Positions 12,808 to 26,719 of a DNA stretch of 64,000 nucleotides are shown in pieces. Made by a program: the position numbers and the translations under genes. The number at the start of each line of letters is the position of its first letter. Position 1 is the first letter of the stretch. The notes beneath the pieces were generated by a model. That model was given only the letters and a program-made list of their open reading frames with translations. It had not been told where the DNA came from and searched no databases. The DNA comes from Sympetrum striolatum (lineage: Eukaryota > Arthropoda > Insecta > Odonata > Libellulidae): NCBI GenBank assembly GCA_947579665.1, contig OX388343.1:100941657-101005656 (forward strand), given 5' to 3'.

Positions 12808-15800
12808 GGCTATGCATTCCGGATATTCGGCGGATGAGTCGGATTAGATTGTTTGTTGACCAAATGAAGAGCATTGGATTACTGGAACCGGATTGTTGTA
12901 AATATAAGCTTATTTAGTCGTAGTAAATGCTGTTAATTCTTTATTTAGTAATTATTTATAGTCTTATCGATTTGATGCATATTGTATATAGCATTTTTAA
13001 GTTATTTTTATCATCAATGATTGCTCTCGTGTATTATTTCTTGCTATGCATTCCGGATATTCGGAGGATGAGTCGGAGAATATTGTTTCTTGACCAAATG
13101 AAGAGCATTGGATTCCTGGAACCGGATTGACATAAATATAAGCTTTTTAGTCGTAGTAAGTGCTGTTAATTCTTTATTTATTAATTAATTTTAGTCATAT
13201 CTATTTGATGCATATTGTATATCATTTATAAGTTATTTTTATCATCAATGATTGCTCTCGTGTATTATTTCTTGCTATGCATTCCGGATATTCGGAGGAT
13301 GAGTCGGAGAAGATTGTTTCTTGACCAAATGAAGAGCATTGGATTCCTGGAACCGGATTGACGTAAATATAAACTAATTTAGTCGCAGTAAATGCTGTTA
13401 ATTCTTTATTTCGTAATTAATTTTAGTTTTAACGATTTGATGCATATTGTATATCATTTGTAAGTTCATTTTATCATCAATGATTGCTCTCGTGTATTAT
13501 TTCAGGCTATGCATTCCGGGCTATCAGAGGATGAGTCGGAGAAGATTGTTTCTTGACTACATGAAGAGCATTGGATTTCTGGAACCGGATTGACGTAAAC
13601 ATAAACTAATTTAGTGGTAGTAAATGCTTTTAATTCTCTATTTCGTAATTAATTTTAGCCTTATCGATCTGATGGATTTTGTATACCGTTTATAAGTTCT
13701 TTTTATCATCAATGATTGCTCTCGTGTATTATATCAGGCTATGCATTCCGGATATTCGGAGGATGAGTCGGAGAAGATTGTTTCTTGACCATATGAAGAG
13801 CCTTGGATTCCTGGAAGCGGATTGACGTAATTATAAGCTAATTTAGTGGTAGTTAATGCTGTAAATTCTTTATTTCGTAATTAATTTTAGTCTTATCGAT
13901 TTGATGCATTTTGTATATCATTTATAAGTTCATTTTATCATCAATGATTACTCTCGTGTATTATTTCAGGCTATGCTTTCCGGATATTCGGAGGATGAGT
14001 CGGAGAAGATTGTTTCTTGACCACATGAAGAGCATTGGATTACTGGAACCGGATTGACGTAAATATAAGCTAATTTAGTCGTAGTAAATGCTGTTAATTC
14101 TTTATTTCGTAATTAATATTAGTCTTATCGATTTGATGCATTTTGTATATCATTTATAAGTTCATTTTATCATCAATGATTGCTCTCGTGTATCATTTCA
14201 GGCCCTGCATTCGTGATATTCGGAGGATGAGTCGGAGAAGATTGTTTCTTGACCACATGAAGAGCATTGGATTCCTGGAACCAGATTGACGAAACTATAA
14301 GCTAATTTAGTCGTAGTAAATGCTGTTAATTGTTTATATCGTAATTAATTTTAGTCTTATCATTTTGATGCATATTGTATAACATTTATAAGTTATTTTT
14401 ATCATCAATCATTGCTCTCGTGCATTATTTCAGGCTATGCATTCCGGATATTCGGAGGATGAGTCGGAGAAGATTGTTTCTTGACCACATGAAGAGCATT
14501 GGATTCCTGGAACCGGATTGTCGTAAATATAAACTAATTTAGTCGTAGTAAATGCTCTAAATTCTTTATTTCGTAATTAATTTCAGTCTTATCGATTTGA
14601 TGCATTTTGTATATCATTTATAAGTTATTTTAATCATCAATGATTGCTCTCGTGTATTATTTCAGGCTATGCATTCCGGATATTCGGAGGATGAGTCGGA
14701 GAAGATTGTTTTTTGACCACATGAAGAGCATTGGATTCCTGGAACCGGATTGTCGTAAATATAAACTAATTTAGTCGTAGTAAATGCTCTTAATTCTTTA
14801 TTTCGTAATTAATTTTAGTCCTATCGATTTGATGCATTTTGTATATCATTTATAAGTCATTTTAATCATCAATGATTGCTCTCGTGTATTCTTTCAGGCT
14901 ATGCATTCCGGATATTCGGAGGATGAGTCGGAGAAGATTGTTTCTTAACCAAATCAAGAGCATTGGATTCCTGGAACCGGATTGTCGTAAATATAAACTA
15001 ATTTAGTCGTAGTAAATGCTCTAAATTCTTTATTTCGTAATTAATTTCAGTCTTATCGATTTGATGCATTTTGTATATCATTGATAACTTATTTTTATCA
15101 TCAATGATTGCTCTCGTGTATTATTTCAGGCTATGCATTCCGGATATTCGGAGGATGAGTCGGAGAAGATTGTTTCTTGACCACATGAAGAGCATTGGAT
15201 TCCTTTGAACCGGATTGTCGTAAATATAAACTAATTTAGTCGTAGTAAATGCTCTAAATTCTTTATTTCGTAATTAATTTCAGTCTTATCGATTTGATGC
15301 ATTTTGTATATCATTTATAAGTTATTTTAATCATCAATGATTGCTCTCGTGTATTATTTCAGCTATGCATTCCGGATATTCGGAGGATGAGTCGGAGAAG
15401 ATTGTTTCTTAACCAAATCAAGAGCATTCGATTCCTGGAACCGGATTGTCGTAAATATAAACTAATTTAGTCGTAGTAAATGCTCTAAATTCTTTATTTC
15501 GTAATTAATTTCAGTCTTATCGATTTGATGCATTTTGTATATCATTGATAACTTATTTTTATCATCAATGATTGCTCTCGTGTATTATTTCAGGCTATGC
15601 ATTCCGGATATTCGGAGGATGAGTCGGAGAAGATTGTTTTTTGACCACATGAAAGGCATTGGATTCCTGGAACCGGATTGTCGTAAATATAAACTAAGTT
15701 AGTCGTAGTAAATGCTGTGAATTCTTTATTTCGTAATTAATTTTAGTCTTATCGATTTGATGCATTTTGTATATCATTGATAACTTATTTTTATCATCAA

Positions 15801-16056
15801 TGATTGCTCTCGTGTATTATTTCAGGCTATGCATTCCGGATATTCGGAGGATGAGTCGGAGAAGTTTGTTTTTTGACCACATGAAGAGCATTGGATTCCT
15901 GGAACCGGATTGTCTTAAATATAAATTAATTTAGTCGTAGTTAATGCTCTTAATTCTTTATTTCGTAATTAATTTTAGTCTTATCGATTTGATGCATTTT
16001 GTATATCATTGATAACTTATTTTTATCATCAATGATTGCTCTCGTGTATTATTTCA

Positions 16057-18143
16057 GGCTATGCATTCAGGATATTCGGAGGATGAGTCGGAGAAGATTG
16101 TTTCTTGACCACATGAAGAGCATTGGATTCCTGGAACCGGATTGTCGTAAATATAAACTAATTTAGTCGTAGTAAATGCTCTAAATTCTTTATTTCGTAA
16201 TTAATTTTAGTCTCATCGATTTGATGCATTTTGTATATCAATGATAACTTATTTTTATCATCAATGATTGCTCTCGTGTATTATTTCAGGCTATGCATTC
16301 CGGATATTCGGAGGATAAGTCGGAGAAGATTGTTTTTTGACCACATGAAGAGCATTGGATTCCTGGAACCGGATTGTCGTAAATATAAGCTAATTTAGTC
16401 GTAGTATATGCTGTTAATTCTTTATTTCGTAATTAATTTTAGTCTTATCGATTTGTTTCATATTGTATATCATTTATAAGTTATTTTTATCATCAATGAT
16501 TGTTCTCGTGTATTATTTCAGGCTATGCATTCCGGATATTCGGAGGATGAGTCGGAGAAGATTGTTTCTTGACCACATGAAGAGCATTGGATCCTGGAAC
16601 CGGATTGACGTAAATATAAGCTAATTTAGTGGTAGTAAATGCTGTGAATTCTTTATTTCGTAATTAATTTCAGTCTTATCGATTTGATGCATTTTGTATT
16701 TCATTTATAAGTTCTTTTTATCATCAATGATTGCTCTCGTGTATTATTTCAGGCTATGCATTCCGGATATTGGGAGGATGAGTCGGAATGGATTGTTTCT
16801 TGACCACATGAAGAGCATTGGATTCCTGCAACCGGATTGACGTAAATATAAGCTAATTTAGTCGTAGTAAATGCTGCTTATATTTGATTTCGTAATTAAT
16901 TTTCGTCTTATCGATTTGATGCATTTTGTATATCATTTATAAGTTCTTTTTATCATCAATGATTGCTCTCGTGTATTATTTTAGGCTATGCATTCCGGAT
17001 ATTCGGTGGATGGTTCGGAGAAGGAAATTTCTTGACCACATGAAGAGCATTGGATTCCTGGAACCGGATTGACGTAAATATAAGCTAATTTAGTCGTAGT
17101 AAATGCTGCTTATTTTTGATTTCGTAATTAATTTTAGTCTTATCGATTTGATGCATTTTGTATATCATTTATAAGTTATTTTTATCATCAATGATTGTTC
17201 TCGTGTATTATTTCAGGCTTTGCATTCCGGATATTCGGAGGATGAGTCGGAGAAGATTGTTTCTTAACCAAATCAAGAGCATTGGATTCCTGGAACCGGA
17301 TTGTCGTAAATATAAACTAATTTAGTCGTAGTAAATGCTCTAAATTCTTTATTTCGTAATTAATTTCAGTCTTATCGATTTGATGCATTTTGTTTATCAT
17401 TGATAACTTATTTTTATCATCAATGATTGCTCTCGTGTATTATTTCAGGCTATGCATTCCGGATATTCGGCGGATGAGTCGGATTAGATTGTTTGTTGAC
17501 CAAATGAAGAGCATTGGATTACTGGAACCGGATTATCGTAAATATAAGCTTATTTAGTCGTAGTAAATGCTGTTAATTCTTTATTTAGTAATTAATTATA
17601 GTCTTATCGATTTGATGCATATTGTATATCATTTTTAAGTTATTTTTATCATCAATGATTGCTCTCGTGTATTATTTCTTGCTATGCATTCCGGATATTT
17701 GGAGGATGAGTCGGAGAATATTGTTTCTTGACCAAATGAAGAGCATTGGATTCCTGGAACCGGATTGACGTAAATATAAGCTTATTTAGTCGTAGTAAGT
17801 GCTGTTAATTCTTTATTTATTAATTAATTTTAGTCTTATCTATTTGATGCATATTGTATATCATTTATAAGTTATTTTTATCATCAATGATTGCTCTCGT
17901 GTATTATTTCTTGCTATGCATTCCGGATATTCGGAGGATGAGTCGGAGAAGATTGTTTCTTGACCACATGAAGAGCAATGGTTTACTGGAACCGGATTGA
18001 CGCAAACATAAGCTAATTTAGTGGTAGTAAATGCTGTTAATTGTTTATATCGTAATTAATTTTAGTCTTATCGATTTGATGCATTTTGTATATCATTGAT
18101 AACTTATTTTTATCATCAATGATTGCTCTCGTGTATTATTTCA
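16057..18143. repeat. First copy of local tandem duplication (9-mer)
   Basis: Nine monomers, 2087 bp, in the order M* f R g h b2 S T P. The R member looks like a fusion of P and Q: TTGACCAC as in P but GGATCC and GTGGTAG as in Q. The g member has GGAATGG where block C copies have GGAGTGG. The P member follows a T monomer and starts with the TTTCTTGC junction, an unusual order shared only with the second copy. Confidence 0.8.
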
Positions 18144-20460
18144 GGCTATGCATTCAGGATATTCGGAGGATGAGTCGGAGAAGATTGTTTCTTGACCACA
18201 TGAAGAGCATTGGATTCCTGGAACCGGATTGTCGTAAATATAAACTAATTTAGTCGTAGTAAATGCTCTAAATTCTTTATTTCGTAATTAATTTTAGTCT
18301 CATCGATTTGATGCATTTTGTATATCAATGATAACTTATTTTTATCATCAATGATTGCTCTCGTGTATTATTTCAGGCTATGCATTCCGGATATTCGGAG
18401 GATAAGTCGGAGAAGATTGTTTTTTGACCACATGAAGAGCATTGGATTCCTGGAACCGGATTGTCGTAAATATAAGCTAATTTAGTCGTAGTATATGCTG
18501 TTAATACTTTATTTCGTAATTAATTTTAGTCTTATCGATTTGTTTCATATTGTATATCATTTATAAGTTATTTTTATCATCAATGATTGTTCTCGTGTAT
18601 TATTTCAGGCTATGCATTCCGGATATTCGGAGGATGAGTCGGAGAAGATTGTTTCTTGACCACATGAAGAGCAATGGTTTACTGGAACCGGATTGACGTA
18701 AAAATAAGCTAATTTAGTGGTAGTAAATTCTGTTAATTTTTATTTAGTAATTAATTTTAGTCTTATCGATTTGATGCATATTGTTTATCATTTATAAGTT
18801 ATTTTTATCATCAATGATTGCTCTCGTGTATTATTTCAGGCTATGCATTCCGGATATTTGGAGGATGAGTCGGAGAAGATTGTTTCTTACCACATGAAGA
18901 GCATTGGATCCTGGAACCGGATTGACGTAAATATAAGCTAATTTAGTGGTAGTAAATGCTGTGAATTCTTTATTTCGTAATTAATTTCAGTCTTATCGAT
19001 TTGATGCATTTTGTATTTCATTTATAAGTTCTTTTTATCATCAATGATTGCTCTCGTGTATTATTTCAGGCTATGCATTCCGGATATTGGGAGGATGAGG
19101 AGGAATGGATTGTTTCTTGACCACATGAAGAGCATTGGATTCCTGCAACCGGATTGACGTAAATATAAGCTAATTTAGTCGTAGTAAATGCTGCTTATAT
19201 TTGATTTCGTAATTAATTTTCGTCTTATCGATTTGATGCATTTTGTATATCATTTATAAGTTCTTTTTATCATCAATGATTGCTCTCGTGTATTATTTCA
19301 GGCTATGCATTCCGGATATTCGGTGGATGGTTCGGAGAAGGAAATTTCTTGACCACATGAAGAGCATTGGATTCCTGGAACCGGATTGACGTAAATATAA
19401 GCTAATTTCGTCGTAGTAAATGCTGCTTATTTTTGATTTCGTAATTAATTTTAGTCTTATCGATTTGATGCATTTTGAATATCATTTATAAGTTATTTTT
19501 ATCATCAATGATTGTTCTCGTGTATTATTTCAGGCTTTGCATTCCGGATATTCGGAGGATGAGTCGGAGAAGATTGTTTCTTAACCAAATCAAGAGCATT
19601 GGATTCCTGGAACCGGATTGTCGTAAATATAAACTAATTTAGTCGTAGTAAATGCTCTAAATTCTTTATTTCGTAATTATTTTCAGTCCTATCGATTTGA
19701 TGCATTTTGTTTATCATTGATAACTTATTTTTATCATCAATGATTGCTCTCGTGTATTATTTCAGGCTATGCATTCCGGATATTCGGCGGATGAGTCGGA
19801 TTAGATTGTTTGTTGACCAAATGAAGAGCATTGGATTACTGGAACCGGATTATCGTAAATATAAGCTTATTTAGTCGTAGTAAATGCTGTTAATTCTTTA
19901 TTTAGTAATTAATTATAGTCTTATCGATTTGATGCATATTGTATATCATTTTTAAGTTATTTTTATCATCAATGATTGCTCTCGTGTATTATTTCTTGCT
20001 ATGCATTCCGGATATTTGGAGGATGAGTCGGAGAATATTGTTTCTTGACCAAATGAAGAGCATTGGATTCCTGGAATCGGATTGACGTAAATATAAGCTT
20101 ATTTAGTCGAAGTAAGTGCTGTTAATTCTTTATTTATTAATTAATTTTAGTCTTATCTATTTGATGCATATTGTATATCATTTATAAGTTATTTTTATCA
20201 TCAATGATTGCTCTCGTGTATTATTTCTTGCTATGCATTCCGGATATTCGGAGGATGAGTCGGAGAAGATTGTTTCTTGACCACATGAAGAGCAATGGTT
20301 TACTGGAACCGGATTGACGCAAACATAAGCTAATTTAGTGGTAGTAAATGCTGTTCGTTCTTTATTTCGTAATTAATTTTAGTCTTATCGATTTGATGCA
20401 TATTGTTTATCATTTATAAGTTATTTTTATCATCAATGATTGCTCTCGTGTATTATTTCA
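18144..20460. repeat. Second copy of local tandem duplication (10-mer)
   Basis: Ten monomers, 2317 bp, in the order M* f P Q g h b2 S T P. It matches the preceding copy except that P and Q are separate monomers. The g monomers of the two copies start at 16752 and 19069, exactly ten monomers apart. The g copy here reads GATGAGGAGGAATGG, a private change. Confidence 0.8.
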
Positions 20461-21850
20461 GGCTATGCATTCCGGATATTCGGAGGATGAGTCGGAGAAG
20501 ATTGTTTCTTACCACATGAAGAGCATTGGATCCTGGAACCGGATTGACGTAAATATAAGCTAATTTAGTGGTAGTAAATGCTGTGAATTCTTTATTTCGT
20601 AATTAATTTCAGTCTTATCGATTTGATGCATTTTGTATATCATTGATAACTTATTTTTATCATCAATGATTGCTCTCGTGTATTATTTCAGGCTATGCAT
20701 TCCGGATAATCGGCGGATGAGTCGAATTAGATTGTTTGTTGACCAAATGAAGAGCATTGGATTACTGGAACCGGATTGTCGTAAATATAAGCTTATTTAG
20801 TCGTAGTAAATGCTGTTAATTCTTTATTTAGTAATTAATTATAGTCTTATCGATTTGATGCATATTGTATATCATTTTTAAGTTATTTTTATCATCAATG
20901 ATTGCTCTCGTGTATTATTTCTTGCTATGCATTCCGGATATTCGGAGGATGAGTCGGAGAATATTGTTTCTTGACCAAATGAAGAGCATTGGATTCCTGG
21001 AACCGGATTGACGTAAATATATGCTTATGTAGTCGTAGTAAGTGCTGTTAATTCTTCATTTATTAATTAATTTTAGTCATATCTATTTGATGCATATTGT
21101 ATATCATTTATAAGTTATTTTTATCATCAATGATTGCTCTCGTGTATTATTTCTTGCTATGCATTCCGGATATTCGGAGGATGAGTCGGAGAAGATTGTT
21201 TCTTGACCAAATGAAGAGCATTGGATTCCTGGAACCGGATTGACGTAAATATAAACTAATTTAGTCGCAGTAAATGCTGTTAATTCTTTATTTCGTAATT
21301 AATTTTAGTCTTAACGATTTGATGCATATTGTATATCATTTGTAAGTTCATTTTATCATCAATGATTGCTCTCGTGTATTATTTCAGGCTATGCATTCCG
21401 GGCTATCAGAGGATGAGTCGGAGAAGATTGTTTCTTGACTACATGAAGAGCATTGGATTTCTGGAACCGGATTGACGTAAACATAAACTAATTTAGTGGT
21501 AGTAAATGCTTTTAATTCTCTATTTCGTAATTAATTTTAGCCTTATCGATCTGATGGATTTTAAATATCGTTTATAAGTTCTTTTTATCATCAATGATTG
21601 CTCTCGTGTATTATATCAGGCTATGCATTCCGGATATTCGGAGGATGAGTCGGAGAAGATTGTTTCTTGACCATATGAAGATCCTTGGATTCCTGGAAGC
21701 GGATTGACGTAATTATAAGCTAATTTAGTGGTAGTTAATGCTGTAAATTCTTTATTTCGTAATTAATTTTAGTCTTATCGATTTGATGCATTTTGTATAT
21801 CATTTATAAGTTCATTTTATCATCAATGATTACTCTCGTGTATTATTTCA

Positions 21851-22082
21851 GGCTATGCTTTCCGGATAATCGGAGGATGAGTCGGAGAAGATTGTTTCTT
21901 GACCACATGAAGAGCATTGGATTCCTGGAACCGGATTGTCGTAAATATAAACTAATTTAGTCGTAGTAAATGCTCTAAATTCTTTATTTCGTAATTAATT
22001 TCAGTCTTATCGATTTGATGCATTTTGTATATCATTTATAAGTTATTTTAATCATCAATGATTGCTCTCGTGTATTATTTCA
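21851..22082. repeat. Chimeric monomer X/Z
   Basis: The head is class X (GGCTATGCTTTCCGG, preceded by GATTACTC), while the distal core and tail are class Z (TGTCG, CTCTAAA, AATTTCAG, ATTTTAATC). The next monomer is class a. The exchange removed the rest of X, all of Y and the start of Z, that is two monomer lengths. Confidence 0.72.
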
Positions 22083-25000
22083 GGCTATGCATTCCGGATA
22101 TTCGGAGGATGAGTCGGAGAAGATTGTTTTTTGACCACATGAAGAGCATTGGATTCCTGGAACCGGATTGTCGTAAATATAAACTAATTTAGTCGTAGTA
22201 AAAGCTCTTAATTCTTTATTTCGTAATTAATTTTAGTCCTATCGATTTGATGCATTTTGTATATCATTTATAAGTCATTTTAATCATCAATGATTGCTCT
22301 CGTGTATTATTTCAGGCTATGCATTCCGGATATTCGGAGGATGAGTCGGAGAAGATTGTTTCTTAACCAAATCAAGAGCGTTGGATTCCTGGAACCGGAT
22401 TGTCGTAAATATAAACTAATTTAGTCGTAGTAAATGCTCTAAATTCTTTATTTCGTAATTAATTTCAGTCTTATCGATTTGATGCATTTTGTATATCATT
22501 TATAACTTATTTTTATCATCAATGATTGCTCTCATGTATTATTTCAGGCTATGCATTCCGGATATTCGGAGGATGAGTCGGAGAAGATTGTTTCTTGACC
22601 ACATGAAGAGCATTGGATTCCTGGAACCGGATTGTCGTAAATATAAACTAATTTAGTCGTAGTAAATGCTCTAAATTCTTTATTTCGTAATTAATTTTAG
22701 TCTTATCGATTTGATGCATTTATTATATCATTGATAACTTATTTTTATCATCAATGATTGCTCTCGTGTATTATTTCAGGCTATGCATTCCGGATATTCG
22801 GAGGATGAGTCGGAGAAGATTGTTTCTTACCACATGAAGAGCATTGGATCCTGGAAGCGGATTGACGTAAATATAAGCTAATTATAATGGTAGTAAATGC
22901 TGTGAATTCTTTATTTCGTAATTTATTTTAGTCTTATCGATTTGATTCATTTTGTATATCATTTATAAGTTATTTTTATCATCAATGATTGCTCTCGTGT
23001 ATTATTTCAGGCTATGCATTCCGGATATTCGGAGGATGAGTCGGAGAAGATTGTTTCTTGACCACATGAAGAGCATTGGATTCCTGGAACCGGATTGACG
23101 TAAATATAAACTAAGTTAGTCGTAGTAAATGCTGTGAATTCTTTATTTCGTAATTTATTTTAGTCTTATCGATTTGATGCATTTTGTATATCATTGATAA
23201 CTTATTTTTATCATCAATGATTGCTCTCGTGTATTATTTCAGGCTATGCATTCCGGATATTCGGAGGATGAGTCGGTGAAGTTTGTTTTTTGACCACATG
23301 AAGAGCATTGGATTCCTGGAACCGGATTGTCTTAAATATAAACTAATTTAGTCGTAGTAAATGCTCTTAATTCTTTATTTCGTAATTAATTTTGGTCTTA
23401 TCGATTTGATGCATTTTGTATATCATCTATAACTTATTTTTATCATCAATGATTGCTCTCGTGTATTATTTCAGGCTATGCATTCCGGATATTCGGAGGA
23501 TGAGTCGGAGAAGATTGTTTCTTGACCACATGAAGAGCATTGGATTCCTGGAACCGGATTGTCGTAACTATAAACTAATTTAGTCGTAGTAAATGCTCTA
23601 AATTCTTTATTTCGTAATTAATTTTAGTCTTATCGATTTGATGCATTTTGTATATCATTGATAACTTATTTTTATCATCAATGATTGCTCTCGTGTATTA
23701 TTTCAGGCTATGCATTCCGGATATTCGGAGGATAAGTCGGAGAAGATTGTTTTTTGACCACATGAAGAGCATTGGATTCCTGGAACCGGATTGTCGTAAA
23801 TATAAGCTAATTTAGTCGTAGTATATGCTGTAAATTCTTTATTTCGTAATTAATTTTAGTCTTATCGATTTGTTTCATATTGTATATCATTTATAAGTTA
23901 TTTTTATCATCAATGATTGTTCTCGTGTATTATTTCAGGCTATGCATTCCGGATATTCGGAGGATGAGTCGGAGAAGATTGTTTCTTGACCACATGAAGA
24001 GCAATGGTTTACTGGAACCGGATTGACGTAAACATAAGCTAATTTAGTGGTAGTAAATGCTGTTAATTCTTTATTTCGTAATTAATTTTAGTCCTATCGA
24101 TTTGATGCATATTGTTTATCATTTATAAGTTATTTTTATCATCAATGATTGCTCTCGTGTATTATTTCAGGCTATGCATTCCGGATATTCGTAGGATGAG
24201 TCGGAGAAGATTGTTTCTTACCACATGAAGAGCATTGGATCCTGGAACCGGATTGACGTAAATATAAGCTAATTTAGTGGTAGTAAATGCTGTGAATTCT
24301 TTATTTCGTAATTAATTTCAGTCTTATCGATTTGATGCATTTTGTATATCATTGATAACTTATTTTTATCATCAATGATTGCTCTCGTGTATTATTTCAG
24401 GCTATGCATTCCGGATATTCGGCGGATGAGTCGGATTAGATTGTTTGTTGACCAAATGAAGAGCATTGGATTACTGGAACCGGATTGTCGTAAATATAAG
24501 CTTATTTTGTCGTAGTAAATGCTGTTAATTCTTTATTTAGTAATTAATTATAGTCTTATCGATTTGATGCATATTGTATATCATTTTTAAGTTATTTTTA
24601 TCATCAATGATTGCTCTCGTGTATTATTTCTTGCTATGCATTCCGGATATTCGGAGGATGAGTCGGAGAAGATTGTTTCTTGACCAAATGAAGAGCATTG
24701 GATTCCTGGAACCGGATTGACGTAAATATAAACTAATTTAGTCGCAGTAAATGCTGTTAATTCTTTATTTCGTAATTAATTTTAGTTTTATCGATTTGAT
24801 GCATATTGTATATCATTTGTAAGTTCATTTTATCATCAATGATTGCTCTCGTGTATTATTTCAGGCTATGCATTCCGGGCTATCAGAGGATGAGTCGGAG
24901 AAGATTGTTTCTTGACTACATGAAGAGCATTGGATTTCTGGAACCGGATTGACGTAAACATAAACTAATTTAGTGGTAGTAAATGCTTTTAATTCTATAT

Positions 25001-26487
25001 TTCGTAATTAATTTTAGCCTTATCGATCTGATGGATTTTGTATATCGTTTATAAGTTCTTTTTATCATCAATGATTGCTCTCGTGTATTATATCAGGCTA
25101 TGCATTCCGGATATTCGGAGGATGAGTCGGAGAAGATTGTTTCTTGACCATATGAAGAGCCTTGGATTCCTGGAAGCGGATTGACGTAATTATAAGCTAA
25201 TTTAGTGGTAGTTAATGCTGTAAATTCTTTATTTCGCAATTAATTTTAGTCTTATCGATTTGATGCATTTTGTATATCATTTATAAGTTCATTTTATCAT
25301 CAATGATTACTCTCGTGTATTATTTCAGGCTATGCTTTCCGGATATTCGGAGGATGAGTCGGAGAAGATTGTTTCTTGACGACATGAAGAGCATTGGATT
25401 ACTGGAACCGGATTCACGTAAATATAAGCTAATTTAGTCGTCGTAAATGCTGTTAATTCTTTATTTCGTAATTAATATTAGTCTTATCGATTTGATGCAT
25501 TTTGTATATCATTTATAAGTTCATCTTATCATCAATGATTGCTCTCGTGTATCATTTCAGGCCCTGCATTCGTGATATTCGGAGGATGAGTCGGAGAAGA
25601 TTGTTTCTTGACCACATGAAGAGCATTGGATTCCTGGAACCAGATTGACGAAACTATAAGCTAATTTAGTCGTAGTAAATGCTGTTAATTGTTTATATCG
25701 TAATTAATTTTAGTCTTATCATTTTGATGCATATTGTATAACATTTATAAGTTATTTTTATCATCAATCATTGCTCTCGTGCCTTATTTCAGGCTATGCA
25801 TTCCGGATATTCGGAGGATGAGTCGGAGAAGATTGTTTCTTGACCACATGAAGAGCATTGGATTCCTGGAACCGGATTGTCGTAAATATAAACTAATTTA
25901 GTCGTAGTAAATGCTCTAAATTCTTTATTTCGTAATTAATTTCAGTCTTATCGATTTGATGCATTTTGTATATCATTTATAAGTTATTTTAATCATCAAT
26001 GATTGCTCTCGTGTATTATTTCAGGCTATGCATTCCGGATATTCGGAGGATGAGTCGGAGAAGATTGTTTTTTGACCACATGAAGAGCATTGGATTCCTG
26101 GAACCGGATTGTCGTAAATATAAACTAATTTAGTCGTAGTAAATGCTCTTAATTCTTTATTTCGTAATTAATTTTAGTCCTATCGATTTGATGCATTTTG
26201 TATATCATTTATAAGTCATTTTAATCATCAATGATTGCTCTCGTGTATTCTTTCAGGCTATGCATTCCGGATATTCGGAGGATGAGTCGCAGAAGATTGT
26301 TTCTTATCCAAATAAAGAGCATTGGATTCCTGGAACCGGATTGTCGTAAATATAAACTAATTTAGTCGTAGTAAATGCTATAAATTCTTTATTTCGTAAT
26401 TAATTTCAGTCTTATCGATTTGATGCATTTTGTATATCATTGATAACTTATTTTTATCATCAATGATTGCTCTCGTGTATTATTTCA

Positions 26488-26719
26488 GGCTATGCATTCC
26501 GGATATTCGGAGGATGAGTCGGAGAAGATTGTTTTTTGACCACATGAAAGGCATTGGATTCCTGGAACCAGATTGACGAAACTATAAGCTAATTTAGTCT
26601 TTGTAAATGCTGTTAATTGTTTATATCGTAATTAATTTTAGTCTTATCATTTTGATGCATATTGTATAACATTTATAAGTTATTTTTATCATCAATCATT
26701 GCTCTCGTGCATTATTTCA
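26488..26719. repeat. Chimeric monomer N/Y (second copy)
   Basis: Same fusion as at 9791-10022: N head with GAAAGGC and Y tail from GGAACCAGATTGACG. It sits between b and Z monomers, as the first copy does, so it was copied with its neighbours. GTCTTTGTAAATGC is a private change here. Confidence 0.75.

Larger units (their letters stand above)
9095..14200. repeat. 22-monomer HOR unit in block A (5106 bp)
   Basis: This unit follows the previous one monomer by monomer but is two shorter: Y Z/a b N/Y Z/c c d e N f P K L M f P/Q S T U V W X. Several members are mosaics (9791-10022 and 12576-12807 listed separately). The rare tail variant TATATAGCATTTTT near 12985 recurs from near 7880 in the preceding unit, which confirms common descent. 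An open frame at 12927-13130 is the core frame of a T monomer opened further upstream by tail variants; it is not a credible gene. Confidence 0.8.
14201..25559. repeat. Rearranged 49-monomer stretch of block A
   Basis: Between the Y monomers at 14201 and 25560 there are 49 monomers rather than 22-24. The order is Y Z a b M b N/K L M* f R g h b2 S T P, M* f P Q g h b2 S T P, Q S T U V W X/Z a b M Q K L M f P Q S U V W X. It holds a tandem duplication (16057-20460), an X/Z chimera at 21851-22082 that removes Y, and an S-to-U junction near 24.6 kb that lacks T. A b copy near 15360 has lost one G at the phase point (TTTCAGCTATGC). Confidence 0.8.

Noticed and set aside
12927..13130. Plus-strand open frame of 67 codons
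   Set aside because: It is the common 37-codon core frame of a T monomer, extended upstream by tail variants and the TTTCTTGC junction. No promoter, ribosome or homology evidence supports a gene.
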